Positions 33,290-41,300 of a stretch of 64,000 nt of DNA are shown in pieces; the stretch's first letter is position 1; every line of letters begins with the position of its first letter. A program made the position numbers and the translations under genes. Source of the DNA: Streptomyces vietnamensis (lineage in GTDB: Bacteria > Actinomycetota > Actinomycetes > Streptomycetales > Streptomycetaceae). The DNA lies in contig NZ_CP010407.1 in the NCBI RefSeq assembly GCF_000830005.1, positions 7,018,001 through 7,082,000 on the forward strand, in the 5' to 3' direction. The notes under the pieces were generated by a model. That model saw nothing but the letters and a program-made list of their open reading frames with translations. It ran no database searches and was not told the origin of the DNA.

Positions 33290-33890
33290 GCGCCACGACA
33301 GTTTCGCGGCCGACCCGTTCCCCACCGCGCTCAAGATCCTGGTGGCGGGCGGATTCGGCGTGGGCAAGACGACCCTCGTGGGCGCGGTCAGCGAGATCGA
33401 ACCGCTGAGCACCGAGGAGCTGCTCACCTCGGTCAGCGCGGCCACCGACAGCCTGGAGGGTGTGGAGTCCAAGACGACGACCACCGTCGCCATGGACTTC
33501 GGCCGCATCACGCTCGACAACCGCCACGTCCTGTACCTCTTCGGCACCCCCGGCCAGGAGCGCTTCTGGTTCATGTGGGACGAGCTCTCCGAGGGCGCGC
33601 TCGGAGCGATCGTCCTCGCCGACACCCGCAGGCTCCAGGAGTGCTTCTCCGCCGTGGACTTCTTCGAACGGCGCGGGATCCAGTTCATCGTGGCGGTCAA
33701 CGAGTTCGACGGCGCCTACCGTTACGAACCGGACGAGGTACGGGCCGCCCTCGACCTCAAGCCGGAGGTGCCGGTCGTCCTCTGCGACGCCCGGATCTCC
33801 AGCTCCGGCATCCGCACCCTGCTGACCCTCGTCCAGCATCTGCTCACCACCATCCCGGACACCGTGCCGAGCTACGGAGCAACGCCATGA
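33267..33890 (+). CDS. cvnD: Ras-like GTPase of the conservon (CvnD)
   Basis: This is a 207-residue ATP/GTP-binding protein. Walker A is GGFGVGKT at residues 28-35, the switch region is SKTTTTVAMDFGRI, G3 is LFGTPGQERFWFMW, and the G4 position reads VNEFD rather than NKxD, as is usual for this family. ATG 33267 lies inside the end of cvnC. Its stop overlaps the next start (ATGA). Confidence 0.94.
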   Translation: MAYDNGSERHDSFAADPFPTALKILVAGGFGVGKTTLVGAVSEIEPLSTEELLTSVSAATDSLEGVESKTTTTVAMDFGRITLDNRHVLYLFGTPGQERFWFMWDELSEGALGAIVLADTRRLQECFSAVDFFERRGIQFIVAVNEFDGAYRYEPDEVRAALDLKPEVPVVLCDARISSSGIRTLLTLVQHLLTTIPDTVPSYGATP

Positions 33891-34456
33891 CCTACGACCC
33901 GACCGGTCATCTCCTGCTGACCCCCATCGACAAGGACGCGCCCGCCCGCGTGCAGCGGCTGCGCGAACTCGGCCTGGGGGAGCGGCCGGACCCGGCGTTC
34001 GACGATTTCGCCCACCGGCTCGCCGAAGTGACCGGCGCCCCGTTCTCCATGGTGAACTTCATCGACGAGAACCGGCAGTTCTTCGCGGGGCTTCACACCC
34101 CCGAGGGCACCCACTCCGGCAGCGACCTGGGCGCGGCCGCCGCGGGCGGCGGCGTCGGCCGCTTCATGGCCCGTGACCACGGCTACTGCCCGCACGTGGT
34201 GGTGCGGCGCAAGGCGCTCGTCCTCGAGGACGTCTGCGACTACCCGCGCTTCGCGGGGAACCCGGTCGTGGACGAGATCGGCATCCGCTCCTACATGGGG
34301 GCGCCGCTGATAGACCGTACCGGTGTCGCCCTCGGCACCATCTGCGTGGTCGACACCGACGTACGGCCGTGGGGGCGGGCCGGCCTGGAGACGATCAAGG
34401 CGATGGCGGCGGAGCTCGTGGAGCAGATCCACCGCCGTGAGGACGGCATGTTCTGA
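33887..34456 (+). CDS. GAF-domain protein at the end of the conservon
   Basis: This is a 189-residue protein with one GAF domain: FAHRLAEVTGAPFSMVNFID, then YCPHVVVRRKALVLEDV, SYMGAPLIDRTGVALGTICV. Some conservons carry a fifth gene (often a cytochrome P450); here it is a GAF sensor that may bind a small ligand or sense redox. ATG 33887 overlaps the cvnD stop. A long perfect hairpin follows. Confidence 0.88.
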   Translation: MTYDPTGHLLLTPIDKDAPARVQRLRELGLGERPDPAFDDFAHRLAEVTGAPFSMVNFIDENRQFFAGLHTPEGTHSGSDLGAAAAGGGVGRFMARDHGYCPHVVVRRKALVLEDVCDYPRFAGNPVVDEIGIRSYMGAPLIDRTGVALGTICVVDTDVRPWGRAGLETIKAMAAELVEQIHRREDGMF

Positions 34457-34478
34457 CCCGTCGGGTCCCATGAACGCC

Positions 34479-34518
34479 CGGGAGCCCCGGTACGGCAGCC
34501 GCCGTACCGGGGCTCCCG
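34479..34518. terminator. Perfect 18-bp-arm bidirectional terminator
   Basis: CGGGAGCCCCGGTACGGC and its exact inverse complement flank AGCC, between the plus-strand conservon and the convergent acyl-CoA dehydrogenase. Confidence 0.9.
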
Positions 34519-34535
34519 GCCCGTGGGGGTGGGTG

Positions 34536-35744
34536 TCAGGCGTACACAGACTCCAGCGCCGGCGTGCGGACCAGCTCGGACAGCCGCTCCGACCAGCTGC
34601 CCTTGTCCTGGCCGAGCGCGACCTCGGCCAGCCGGAGGAGCTGGATGTCGGAGGTGCCGGCCGGGGCGAAGATGTGGTGCGCGTCACGGAGGTACCGCTC
34701 GATGGCCCGGTCCGTGAAGAGGCCGGCGGCGGCGTGGATCTCCATCGCGTTGCGACCGGAGTCGATCGCCGACTCGACGTTGACGAGCTTGGCGTTCATC
34801 AGCTCGGTGTCGCAGGAGAGGCCCTGGTCGAGCAGGTGCACGGCGTGGTACGCGGCCAGCCGGGCGGTCATCAGCCGGGACTGCATCTGCCCCAGCTTCA
34901 GCTTGACCGTGGGCAGGTCGTGGAGCGGCTTGCCGTAGCGGATGCGCTCGGAGGCGAACCGCGTGGTCTCCTCCAGGATCGCCTGGTGGATGCCGAGCGA
35001 GACGGCGGTGAGGTTGGCCCGGCCGTACAGCACGCTGGAGGAGTACGCGACGGCGAGGCCGTCGCCCTCGTCGCCGAGTCGGTTGGCGGCCGGCACCCGG
35101 CAGTTCTCGAAGATCAGCTCGCCGAAGCTGAAGCCGTGGAGGCCCATGGCCGGCTGCTGCGGACCGGTCCTGAACCCCGGGCGATCGGATTCGACCAGGA
35201 AGGCGGTGAGTCCCTTCGATCCCGGACCGGTCCTGACCACGACGCCGTGCAGATCACCGACGTGGCTGTTGCCGACGTAGACCTTGCTGCCGTTGAGGAT
35301 GTAGTCGTCGCCGTCCCGGACCGCGCTGGCGCTCATGCCGAGGACGTGGCCGCCGGACTCGGGCTCGGTGACCGCGATGGTCGGCAGGCAGGCGCCGGCG
35401 GCGATCTCGGGAAGCCAGGTCTTGCGCTGCTCGTCGCTGCCGAAGTGGACGATCTTGGCGGTGCCCAGCTGGGAGGCCTGCACCATGGCGCCCATGGCGC
35501 CGCTGACCCGGGAGAGCTCCTCGATGATGATCGTCTTGGCCAGGTGGCCGGCGCCCATACCGCCGTATTCCTGGCTGATTGTCGCGCCCAGCCAGCCCTG
35601 CTCGGCGATCTTGCGGGACAGCTCGTGGTGGACCGTCCGCGAGGCCTCCATCTCGGCTATCCGTGGCCGAACCTCACGCTCCGCGAAGTCGCGGACCGTT
35701 TCCCTGAGCTCATGATGCAGTCGGCTGCTGAAGTAGCTGTCCAT
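34536..35744 (-). CDS. Acyl-CoA dehydrogenase
   Basis: This is a 402-residue flavoprotein of the ACAD family. The substrate/FAD signature is LPTIAVTEPESGGHVLGMSA, with YILNGSKVYVGNS, and the C-terminal YGKPLHDLPTVKLKLGQMQS and EIHAAAGLFTDRAIERYLRD. The usual catalytic Glu position near the end reads FAPAGTSDIQLLRLAE. It oxidises an acyl-CoA (or acyl-ACP) to the enoyl form. ATG 35744 has GGGGAGGA upstream. The nearest genes are not in its operon; a large nested dyad in its leader suggests specific regulation. Confidence 0.9.
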   Translation of the reverse strand: MDSYFSSRLHHELRETVRDFAEREVRPRIAEMEASRTVHHELSRKIAEQGWLGATISQEYGGMGAGHLAKTIIIEELSRVSGAMGAMVQASQLGTAKIVHFGSDEQRKTWLPEIAAGACLPTIAVTEPESGGHVLGMSASAVRDGDDYILNGSKVYVGNSHVGDLHGVVVRTGPGSKGLTAFLVESDRPGFRTGPQQPAMGLHGFSFGELIFENCRVPAANRLGDEGDGLAVAYSSSVLYGRANLTAVSLGIHQAILEETTRFASERIRYGKPLHDLPTVKLKLGQMQSRLMTARLAAYHAVHLLDQGLSCDTELMNAKLVNVESAIDSGRNAMEIHAAAGLFTDRAIERYLRDAHHIFAPAGTSDIQLLRLAEVALGQDKGSWSERLSELVRTPALESVYA

Positions 35745-35832
35745 CCGAGTCCTCCCCTGCGAAACGCCTGCTCGGCGGGTTGTCCGAGCAGGTGGTGCAT
35801 CGGCAGTGGTCCCGTCCCGAACAGGCCGACCG

Positions 35833-35879
35833 CTTCATGGTTCTTGATCTTTACGGAACGGATCAATATCGCCATGAAG
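35833..35879. promoter_or_regulatory. Nested 47-bp dyad upstream of the acyl-CoA dehydrogenase
   Basis: Outer arms CTTCATGG (35833-35840) and CCATGAAG (35872-35879) enclose inner arms TTGATC (35844-35849) and GATCAA (35861-35866). The outer arms are symmetric about 35856, and the segment is AT-richer than its surroundings. Confidence 0.5.
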
Positions 35880-36328
35880 TTTGTCCGAAACAGGTGCGGT
35901 TGACGATTGGGTCTGACTGTGTTTCGTCTGGTCTTGGCCTGCTCTAGCAGATCCCGAGTCCCTTCCCCATGGTCATCTTTTTGCCACACGCCAACGGCAA
36001 CAAAGGTGCTGACATAGGGCGATGATCTCCCGGATGTCGCCACATGAGCCTCTTCCTCCCCAGAAGGGCGGCATTCCCGAAGCCCCCCGCCCCTCTTCCT
36101 GCCCAGGTGGCACCGCACTCCGTCCCGCCGGACCCCCTTTCCACGCCGCCGGAGCGGGGCGCGCGGGCGTACTCCGGAGCGCGGGGGCGCATCACGGAGA
36201 GTGAGCGCCGCACCCCCGGTGCGCCCTCCGCGTCCGGGCGCCAGGAAACGCGTGCGTGACCACCGGGGAAAGTGCGGTATTGTTCTCATGCGCGTCCGGC
36301 CAGGGGAAAGCCCAGGTCAGACGGGTAT
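35880..36328. other. 449-bp gap without a supported gene
   Basis: Short frames here lack ribosome sites or family-like sequence. TATTGT around 36273-36278 could be the -10 of the downstream tRNA gene, but a -35 is not clear. I see nothing else. Confidence 0.35.
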
Positions 36329-36402
<74 letters not shown>

Positions 36403-36422
36403 CTGTGCGGAAACGCAGGTCG

Positions 36423-36457
36423 GAGGCCGTTCTCTCATCCATGAGAGGGCGGCCTTT
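36423..36457 (+). terminator. Hairpin after tRNA-Pro
   Basis: AGGCCG and CGGCCT flank an inner CTCTCAT-CC-ATGAGAG stem, followed by TTTCG. Confidence 0.7.
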
Positions 36458-36495
36458 CGTGCGTTCGGACGCGTGCTCGTAGCCGTGTGGTCCAA

Positions 36496-36542
36496 CGCCC
36501 GGGCCGGGGCCGGTGGGAGGACCACCGGCCCCGGCCCGGGCG
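36496..36542 (-). terminator. Very stable 21-bp-arm hairpin downstream of the lanthipeptide precursor gene
   Basis: The arm at 36496-36516 and its exact inverse complement at 36522-36542 flank a GAGGA loop. On the minus strand it begins 12 bp after the precursor stop, so it should terminate or stabilise the precursor mRNA. Confidence 0.8.
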
Positions 36543-36554
36543 GGTACCGGCCTG

Positions 36555-36668
36555 TCACATCGGGTCGGGGAAGATGTCGCTGATGCTCCAGGCGACGCTG
36601 AAGCAGGGTACGAGGGCGTGGGCCTCCTGCTCGGTGTCCAGGGTCTGGAGCGCGAGGATCTGGCTCAT
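36555..36668 (-). CDS. Candidate class III lanthipeptide precursor peptide
   Basis: This 37-residue minus-strand gene lies 107 bp downstream of the LanKC gene. ATG 36668 has the strong site AAGAGGAGA seven bases upstream. The leader starts MSQILALQTL; ILALQ fits the conserved hydrophobic-x-LQ recognition motif of class III leaders (compare LFDLQ in RamS). The C-terminal part VPCFSVAWSISDIFPDPM holds three Ser and one Cys but no Thr. The Cys precedes all core Ser residues, the reverse of the S-xx-S-xx-C labionin pattern. A 21-bp hairpin follows. The assignment is from position and leader motif only. Confidence 0.75.
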   Translation of the reverse strand: MSQILALQTLDTEQEAHALVPCFSVAWSISDIFPDPM

Positions 36669-36715
36669 GGGTGATCTCCTCTTTCTGTCGGGTCGTGTCG
36701 GTCGGTCACTGCACA

Positions 36716-36749
36716 CCTCGGCACGGAGGCGTTCCCCGCCGTGCCGAGG
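36716..36749 (-). promoter_or_regulatory. Intercistronic hairpin between LanKC and precursor genes
   Basis: CCTCGGCACGG (36716-36726) and CCGTGCCGAGG (36739-36749) form an 11-bp stem. It may act as an attenuator or processing barrier that sets the precursor-to-enzyme ratio. Confidence 0.55.
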
Positions 36750-36775
36750 GGGTCATGGGGCCCGTCCAAGTGACG

Positions 36776-39382
36776 TCAGGCGGCTGCCTGGAGTCGGGGA
36801 CGCGCGTGGTGGTCCGTCAGGAGCGGGCCGGCCAGCAGGCGGTGCAGGGCCAGCAGGACACCGGCCCCGCCACTGGACAGGTCGGCGGTGAACCGCTGCG
36901 AACCCGCTCCGAGGAAGCGCACACCGCGCCGGTACGGGACTGCGTACTTCAGCAGGCCGGTCGCGGCGCGCACCGCGTCCCTGCGGGCGGCGTCCGTGCC
37001 GGTGAGCTCGGCGTGCCCGGTCAGGAACCAGCTCAGTCCGGCCAGCCCCCGGTACAGGCCCGCCTCCTTCGTGGCACAGGAGACCCGGATGCCGGCGACC
37101 AGCCGCGGCAGCGCCGCGGCGCAGCGCTCGTCCGGCGCGGTGGCCACGTAGCGGCTGAGCACCGCCGCGAGACCGGCCGCGCCCGTGGCCAGGTACGGCA
37201 TGGCACGGGTGAGCTGCGCGTTGTCCGAGAGGGACAGGGTGCCGTCGTCCAGCGGAAAGGTCCGGTCGAGCTCCTGGTGGAGCAGCAGGCGGCCCGCCTC
37301 CAGGAAGCGGCCCTCGCCGGTGTCGCGGGCCAGGCGGTGCAGGAAGAGGGCGAGCCCCGAGCGGCCGTGCAGCAGGCCGCGGGCGTCGTGCTCGCCGAGG
37401 GCGGCCGGCAGGTCGGGGGTGCGCAGCAGGCCTTCCCCCGCCGCGGCGGCCCGCTCCAGGTGACTGCTCTCCCCGGTCAGCCGGTGCAGGGCGAGCCAGC
37501 CCAGACCGACCCCGGCCCGCCCGCCGGCCAGGGTGCCGCAGGAGGCGGTGAGCGGGTGGCCGTCGGCGTCCCGGAGCAGGTCGACGGCCTCGTCCAGCCG
37601 GCCGAGGCCGGCCAGCACCCGGGCGATGCCGGCCGAGCCGACGAGCAGTCCGGGGGGCAGTGCGTCGCGCAGCGCCAGCGTGTCGTGGCGCAGCCGTTCG
37701 CGGATCTCCTCCGGCACCGCGGCCCCGGCGCGGTGCAGGGCGTGCACCACCCCGGCCGTGCCGTAGGCCAGGCACACGTTGTTGGTCCGGAACGCCTCGG
37801 GCGACGGCGGGAAGGCCCAGTCCGGCCGACCGGCGTCGGCCATCTCAAGCAGTCCCGCGGCCACCTCCTCGGCCAGCCGGGTGAGGCAGCCGCGCGGATC
37901 GGCGTCCAGCTCGACGGGGGAGGGCAGGCGGTCGGGACCGTCCTGGTCCCGCGGCCGGTCCGCCCGGTCCTCCGCCAGGTGGAAGGCGGTCGCCCGCTGC
38001 CACAGGTCCTGCGGCGGAGCCACGTCCGCCAGATCGCGGCGCAGCAGTGCGAGGTTGGCGGGCGCGTGCTCGGCGACCTCGTTGAACGGCGCCAGGAAGG
38101 CGAGCGCGACCGCCGACGTGCCGTACCGGTCCTGCAGCAGCGGATCGGTGTCGGCCCGGCGCAGGCCGGGCGGCGGCGTGAACCCCGGAGTGCCCATCCC
38201 CGACGGGGCCGCGGACAGCGCCGAGGCCGCCTCGAAGTCCACGAGACGGACCCCGCCCGACGGCGTGACCAGGACGTTGCCCAGACTGAGGTCACCGAAC
38301 CGGTAGCCGGCGGCGTGCAGCCGCTCGAGCGAGGCGTCCAGCGCGGCAAGGAGGCGCCGGCACGCCTCGTAGTACGCGGCGACGGACCCGGCCGTGCGGT
38401 CGGCGCGGGCCAGCGGGGAGGACCGGCTCAGCCAGCCCACCAGCGGCTGCCCCGCCACGTACTCGGTGACGAGGAAGTCGTGCTCCCACTCCGTGAAGTG
38501 GTCCAGCGGCTCCGGGCCCACCCCCGGGGCCGCCGCGTGCAGCTCGCGCAGCACGTCGTACTCGTGCCGCAGCCGCTGCCGCGCGTCGGTCCCGTCGAAG
38601 ACCAGGCCGTTGTGGGCACGGGCCTCCTTGAGGAAGACGGTGCGGCCGGTCCGCCGGTCGAGGGCCCGATAGGCGCCGCCGGCGTTGCTCAGGCGCACCG
38701 CGCGGGTCACCTCGTAGTCGCGGATCAGGATCGGGCCCGCGTGCGGCTGCTCCTCCTGCTCGACGAAGGGGTCCGTGATCCCCGCGGGCAGGTGGAAGGC
38801 GGGCAGCCGCGAGTCCACGACCTCGCGGCCGGAGCCGTCGCGGACCATCCCCTCCCGGGTCCCGTCGGCCCGGAGCCGGCTGCGGGCGCCGTCGAAGGAG
38901 CCGTAGCGGTAGTGGACCGTCCGCGAGTCGCGGAAGCGCCGGTCGGTGAGGACGTACGGCCCCTCCTCCCCGTCGAGCGCGTCGCGCAGGCGTTCGAGGA
39001 GTCGGCGGGCGGTCGCCGTGTCCGGTGGGTAGACGGCGCAGAACTTGCCCGCCTGGGCACGCACGGCGTGCTTGTGATGGAGGAACAGGAAGAAGAGCCG
39101 GGCACTCAGGTGCTTGAACGGCACGCCTTCGGAGAAGCAGATCCCGGCGACCGTGTCGAGCACGTGCTGCGCCCGGTCGAGCCGCGCCGACACGTGGATC
39201 TTCCAGCCCTGCTCGGCGAGCCCGGTCCGGGGACCGCCCCAGACCGTCCAGATGCCCTGGGCGGAGCCGCGCACGCCCGGCGGCACCTCGCCAGGAGCGA
39301 AGCGCGGACCGGGGTCGGCCGTGCTGGACAGCGGCAGGTAGTACTCCCGGTCCGCGAGCGCCTCGCCGAAGCCTTCGAGCAC
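36776..39382 (-). CDS. Class III lanthionine synthetase (LanKC)
   Basis: This is an 868-residue three-domain enzyme. The N-terminal phosphothreonine/serine lyase-like region runs to about residue 220 (WTVWGGPRTGLAEQGWKIHV, LFFLFLHHKHAVRAQAGKF). The Ser/Thr-kinase-like domain covers about 225-480 (Lys in RTVFLKEAR, catalytic loop YRFGDLSLGNVLV, metal Asp in VRLVDFEAA). The LanC-like cyclase covers about 510-868 but shows ASCGTLAGG and GLLHGRSG where zinc enzymes have Cys and CHG, so the zinc ligands are absent. That is diagnostic of class III (RamC/LabKC) rather than class IV. GTG 39382 has GAGGAG six bases upstream. No transporter or protease gene accompanies it. Confidence 0.9.
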   Translation of the reverse strand: MLEGFGEALADREYYLPLSSTADPGPRFAPGEVPPGVRGSAQGIWTVWGGPRTGLAEQGWKIHVSARLDRAQHVLDTVAGICFSEGVPFKHLSARLFFLFLHHKHAVRAQAGKFCAVYPPDTATARRLLERLRDALDGEEGPYVLTDRRFRDSRTVHYRYGSFDGARSRLRADGTREGMVRDGSGREVVDSRLPAFHLPAGITDPFVEQEEQPHAGPILIRDYEVTRAVRLSNAGGAYRALDRRTGRTVFLKEARAHNGLVFDGTDARQRLRHEYDVLRELHAAAPGVGPEPLDHFTEWEHDFLVTEYVAGQPLVGWLSRSSPLARADRTAGSVAAYYEACRRLLAALDASLERLHAAGYRFGDLSLGNVLVTPSGGVRLVDFEAASALSAAPSGMGTPGFTPPPGLRRADTDPLLQDRYGTSAVALAFLAPFNEVAEHAPANLALLRRDLADVAPPQDLWQRATAFHLAEDRADRPRDQDGPDRLPSPVELDADPRGCLTRLAEEVAAGLLEMADAGRPDWAFPPSPEAFRTNNVCLAYGTAGVVHALHRAGAAVPEEIRERLRHDTLALRDALPPGLLVGSAGIARVLAGLGRLDEAVDLLRDADGHPLTASCGTLAGGRAGVGLGWLALHRLTGESSHLERAAAAGEGLLRTPDLPAALGEHDARGLLHGRSGLALFLHRLARDTGEGRFLEAGRLLLHQELDRTFPLDDGTLSLSDNAQLTRAMPYLATGAAGLAAVLSRYVATAPDERCAAALPRLVAGIRVSCATKEAGLYRGLAGLSWFLTGHAELTGTDAARRDAVRAATGLLKYAVPYRRGVRFLGAGSQRFTADLSSGGAGVLLALHRLLAGPLLTDHHARPRLQAAA

Positions 39383-39878
39383 GGGATCTCCTCACAGGGG
39401 GGTGGTGGGCCGCCACAACGGTCTCGCGCGCCGGACGCCGGGACCGGCAGGTGCGGAGGCGGTTCGGGCGGCGGTATGCGACCGGTCGGGTCCGACTGCC
39501 TCGACCGTGTCGGCGGACGACCGTGAGCGGGCTCGGCCCGGCCGCGCGTGAGCCGGCGTGCTCGTGAAGACCGCCCCGTAAATGTGGAGGAGGTCTGGGA
39601 ACTCCGTGAGTCTTCCGTCGGCGAGTCGGGTGCGAACTCGGGGCGAAGGGTCTTTCATGTCCGCCCGACTCACCAGTAACCACTACCTGACCTGCGGAAA
39701 CGCAGATGTGTTGAGCCTGGTGCGGTGCACGTGGGGTGTTCGTTCGACCGGGGTATGGTCTGCCCCGTTCACTCGATCGAGTGAGGAAAGAGGGGGGCGA
39801 CGCCGCTCCTTCGGGCCCCGCGAGACGGCCGGCCCAGGACGAAAGACCGACCGCAGACGTTCGAGGCGAGGCAGACCG
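39383..39878. other. 496-bp divergent control region with a 14-bp palindrome
   Basis: It contains the LanKC ribosome site at the left edge and, at 39770-39783, the perfect palindrome CACTCGATCGAGTG about 96 bp before the flavohemoglobin start. TATGGT at 39754-39759 is a possible -10. An in-frame ATG at 39657 behind GAAGGG could give the flavohemoglobin a longer N-terminus, but those residues look non-conserved. Confidence 0.4.
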
Positions 39879-41300
39879 ATGGAAGTTCCGGCCACCGCTT
39901 CGGCCGCCGGCGACCGAACCGATGGGGGCGTGGGCGGCGGAGGCTGGTTCACGCGAGGCCCGGGCGGGGCGACGTCGGCACCCACACCCCCGACCGGCCA
40001 CGAGTCCGGCCCCCGATCCGCACCGCCGAACGGCCACGAGCCCGGCCCCCGATCCGCACCGCCGAACGGCCACGAGCCCGGCCCCCGATCCACACCACCG
40101 AACGGCCACGAGCCCGTGTCCCGCTCCGTACCGCCGCAGCGGGTGCACTCGGAGCCGCCCGCCGCGGGCAGGGACGACACCTCCGGCACGGCGCTGCTGC
40201 GCCGGACGATGGCCGAGATCGAGCCGATCGCCGACACGGTCACCTCGTACTTCTACGCGCTGCTCTTCCTCCGCCACCCCGCCCTGCGGGCGCTCTTCCC
40301 CGCGGCGATGGACACCCAGCGCGACCGGCTCTTCAAAGCGCTGCTCACCGCAGCCACCCACGCGGACGACCCCGTCACCCTGACCACGTACCTGACCCAC
40401 CTCGGCCGCGGCCACCGCAAGTACGGCACCCGACCCGAGCACTATCCGGCCGTCGGCGAGGCCCTGATCGGCGCCCTCGCCCGCTACGCGCCGTCGACCT
40501 GGGGGCCCGGGGCCGAAGCCGCGTGGGTCGCCGCCTACACGACCATCTCCCAGATCATGATCGACGCGGCGACCGAGGACGAACTGCGCGCGCCCGCCTG
40601 GTGGCAGGCGGAGGTGGTCGCCCATGACATGCGCACGAAGGACATCGCGGTCGTCACGGTCCGCCCCGACCAGCCCTACCCCTTTCTCGCCGGGCAGTAC
40701 ACCGCCCTGGAGACGCCCTGGTGGCCGCGGGTGTGGCGGCACTACTCCTTCGCCTCGGCCCCCCGCTCCGACGGACTGCTCTCCTTCCACGTCAAGGCCG
40801 TACCGGCGGGTTGGGTCTCCAACGCCCTCGTCCACCGCGCCCGTCCCGGCGACGTCGTCCGACTCGGTCCCCCCGCCGGCTCCATGACGGTCGACCACAC
40901 CACCGACAACGGGCTGCTCTGCCTCGGCGGCGGTACCGGCATCGCGCCCATCAAGGCCCTGGTGGAGGACGTGGTGCAGCACGGCCGGCACCGCTCCGTC
41001 GACGTGTTCTACGGCGCCCGCAGCAACAACGACCTGTACGACTTCGACACCATGATGCGACTGCAGCAGTCGCACCCCTGGCTCTCGGTCCGGCCGGTCG
41101 TCGACGACGGTCCCGGCGGCCTGCCCGGGGGACTCCCCGAGGCGGTGCGCGAGTACGGCGCGTGGCACACCCACGACGTGTACCTGTCCGGCCCGCCCGG
41201 CATGATCCGACGCGGCGTCGACACCCTGCTCGGCATGGGCGTCCCCTCCCGTCGCATACGGCACGACTCCATCGAAGGACTGGTCGGGGCAACGACGTGA
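39879..41300 (+). CDS. Flavohemoglobin-like protein (globin + FAD/NAD reductase)
   Basis: This is a 473-residue protein. The globin domain (about residues 105-245) includes TSYFYALLFLRHPALRALFP and proximal-His segment GRGHRKYGTRPEHYPAVGEA. The ferredoxin-reductase-like part (about 250-473) has RHYSFASAP for FAD, CLGGGTGIAPIKALVE for NAD(P) and a C-terminal VYLSGPPGMIR. Such proteins detoxify nitric oxide or act as globin-coupled reductases. The first ~100 residues are low complexity with four 12-residue repeats (GHEPGPRSAPPN type). ATG 39879 is used. It overlaps the next gene (GTGA). Confidence 0.88.
   Translation: MEVPATASAAGDRTDGGVGGGGWFTRGPGGATSAPTPPTGHESGPRSAPPNGHEPGPRSAPPNGHEPGPRSTPPNGHEPVSRSVPPQRVHSEPPAAGRDDTSGTALLRRTMAEIEPIADTVTSYFYALLFLRHPALRALFPAAMDTQRDRLFKALLTAATHADDPVTLTTYLTHLGRGHRKYGTRPEHYPAVGEALIGALARYAPSTWGPGAEAAWVAAYTTISQIMIDAATEDELRAPAWWQAEVVAHDMRTKDIAVVTVRPDQPYPFLAGQYTALETPWWPRVWRHYSFASAPRSDGLLSFHVKAVPAGWVSNALVHRARPGDVVRLGPPAGSMTVDHTTDNGLLCLGGGTGIAPIKALVEDVVQHGRHRSVDVFYGARSNNDLYDFDTMMRLQQSHPWLSVRPVVDDGPGGLPGGLPEAVREYGAWHTHDVYLSGPPGMIRRGVDTLLGMGVPSRRIRHDSIEGLVGATT
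39996..40139 (+). repeat. 36-bp tandem repeat, about 4 copies, in the flavohemoglobin gene
   Basis: Units begin at 39996, 40032, 40068 and 40104 with GGCCACGAG. The first three are nearly identical and the fourth diverges after 12 bp. They encode GHE(P/S)GPRSAPPN-like repeats in frame. Confidence 0.9.

Noticed and set aside
36776-39382. Class IV (LanL) synthetase
   Set aside because: The cyclase domain lacks the Cys and Cys-His-Gly zinc residues required for class IV.
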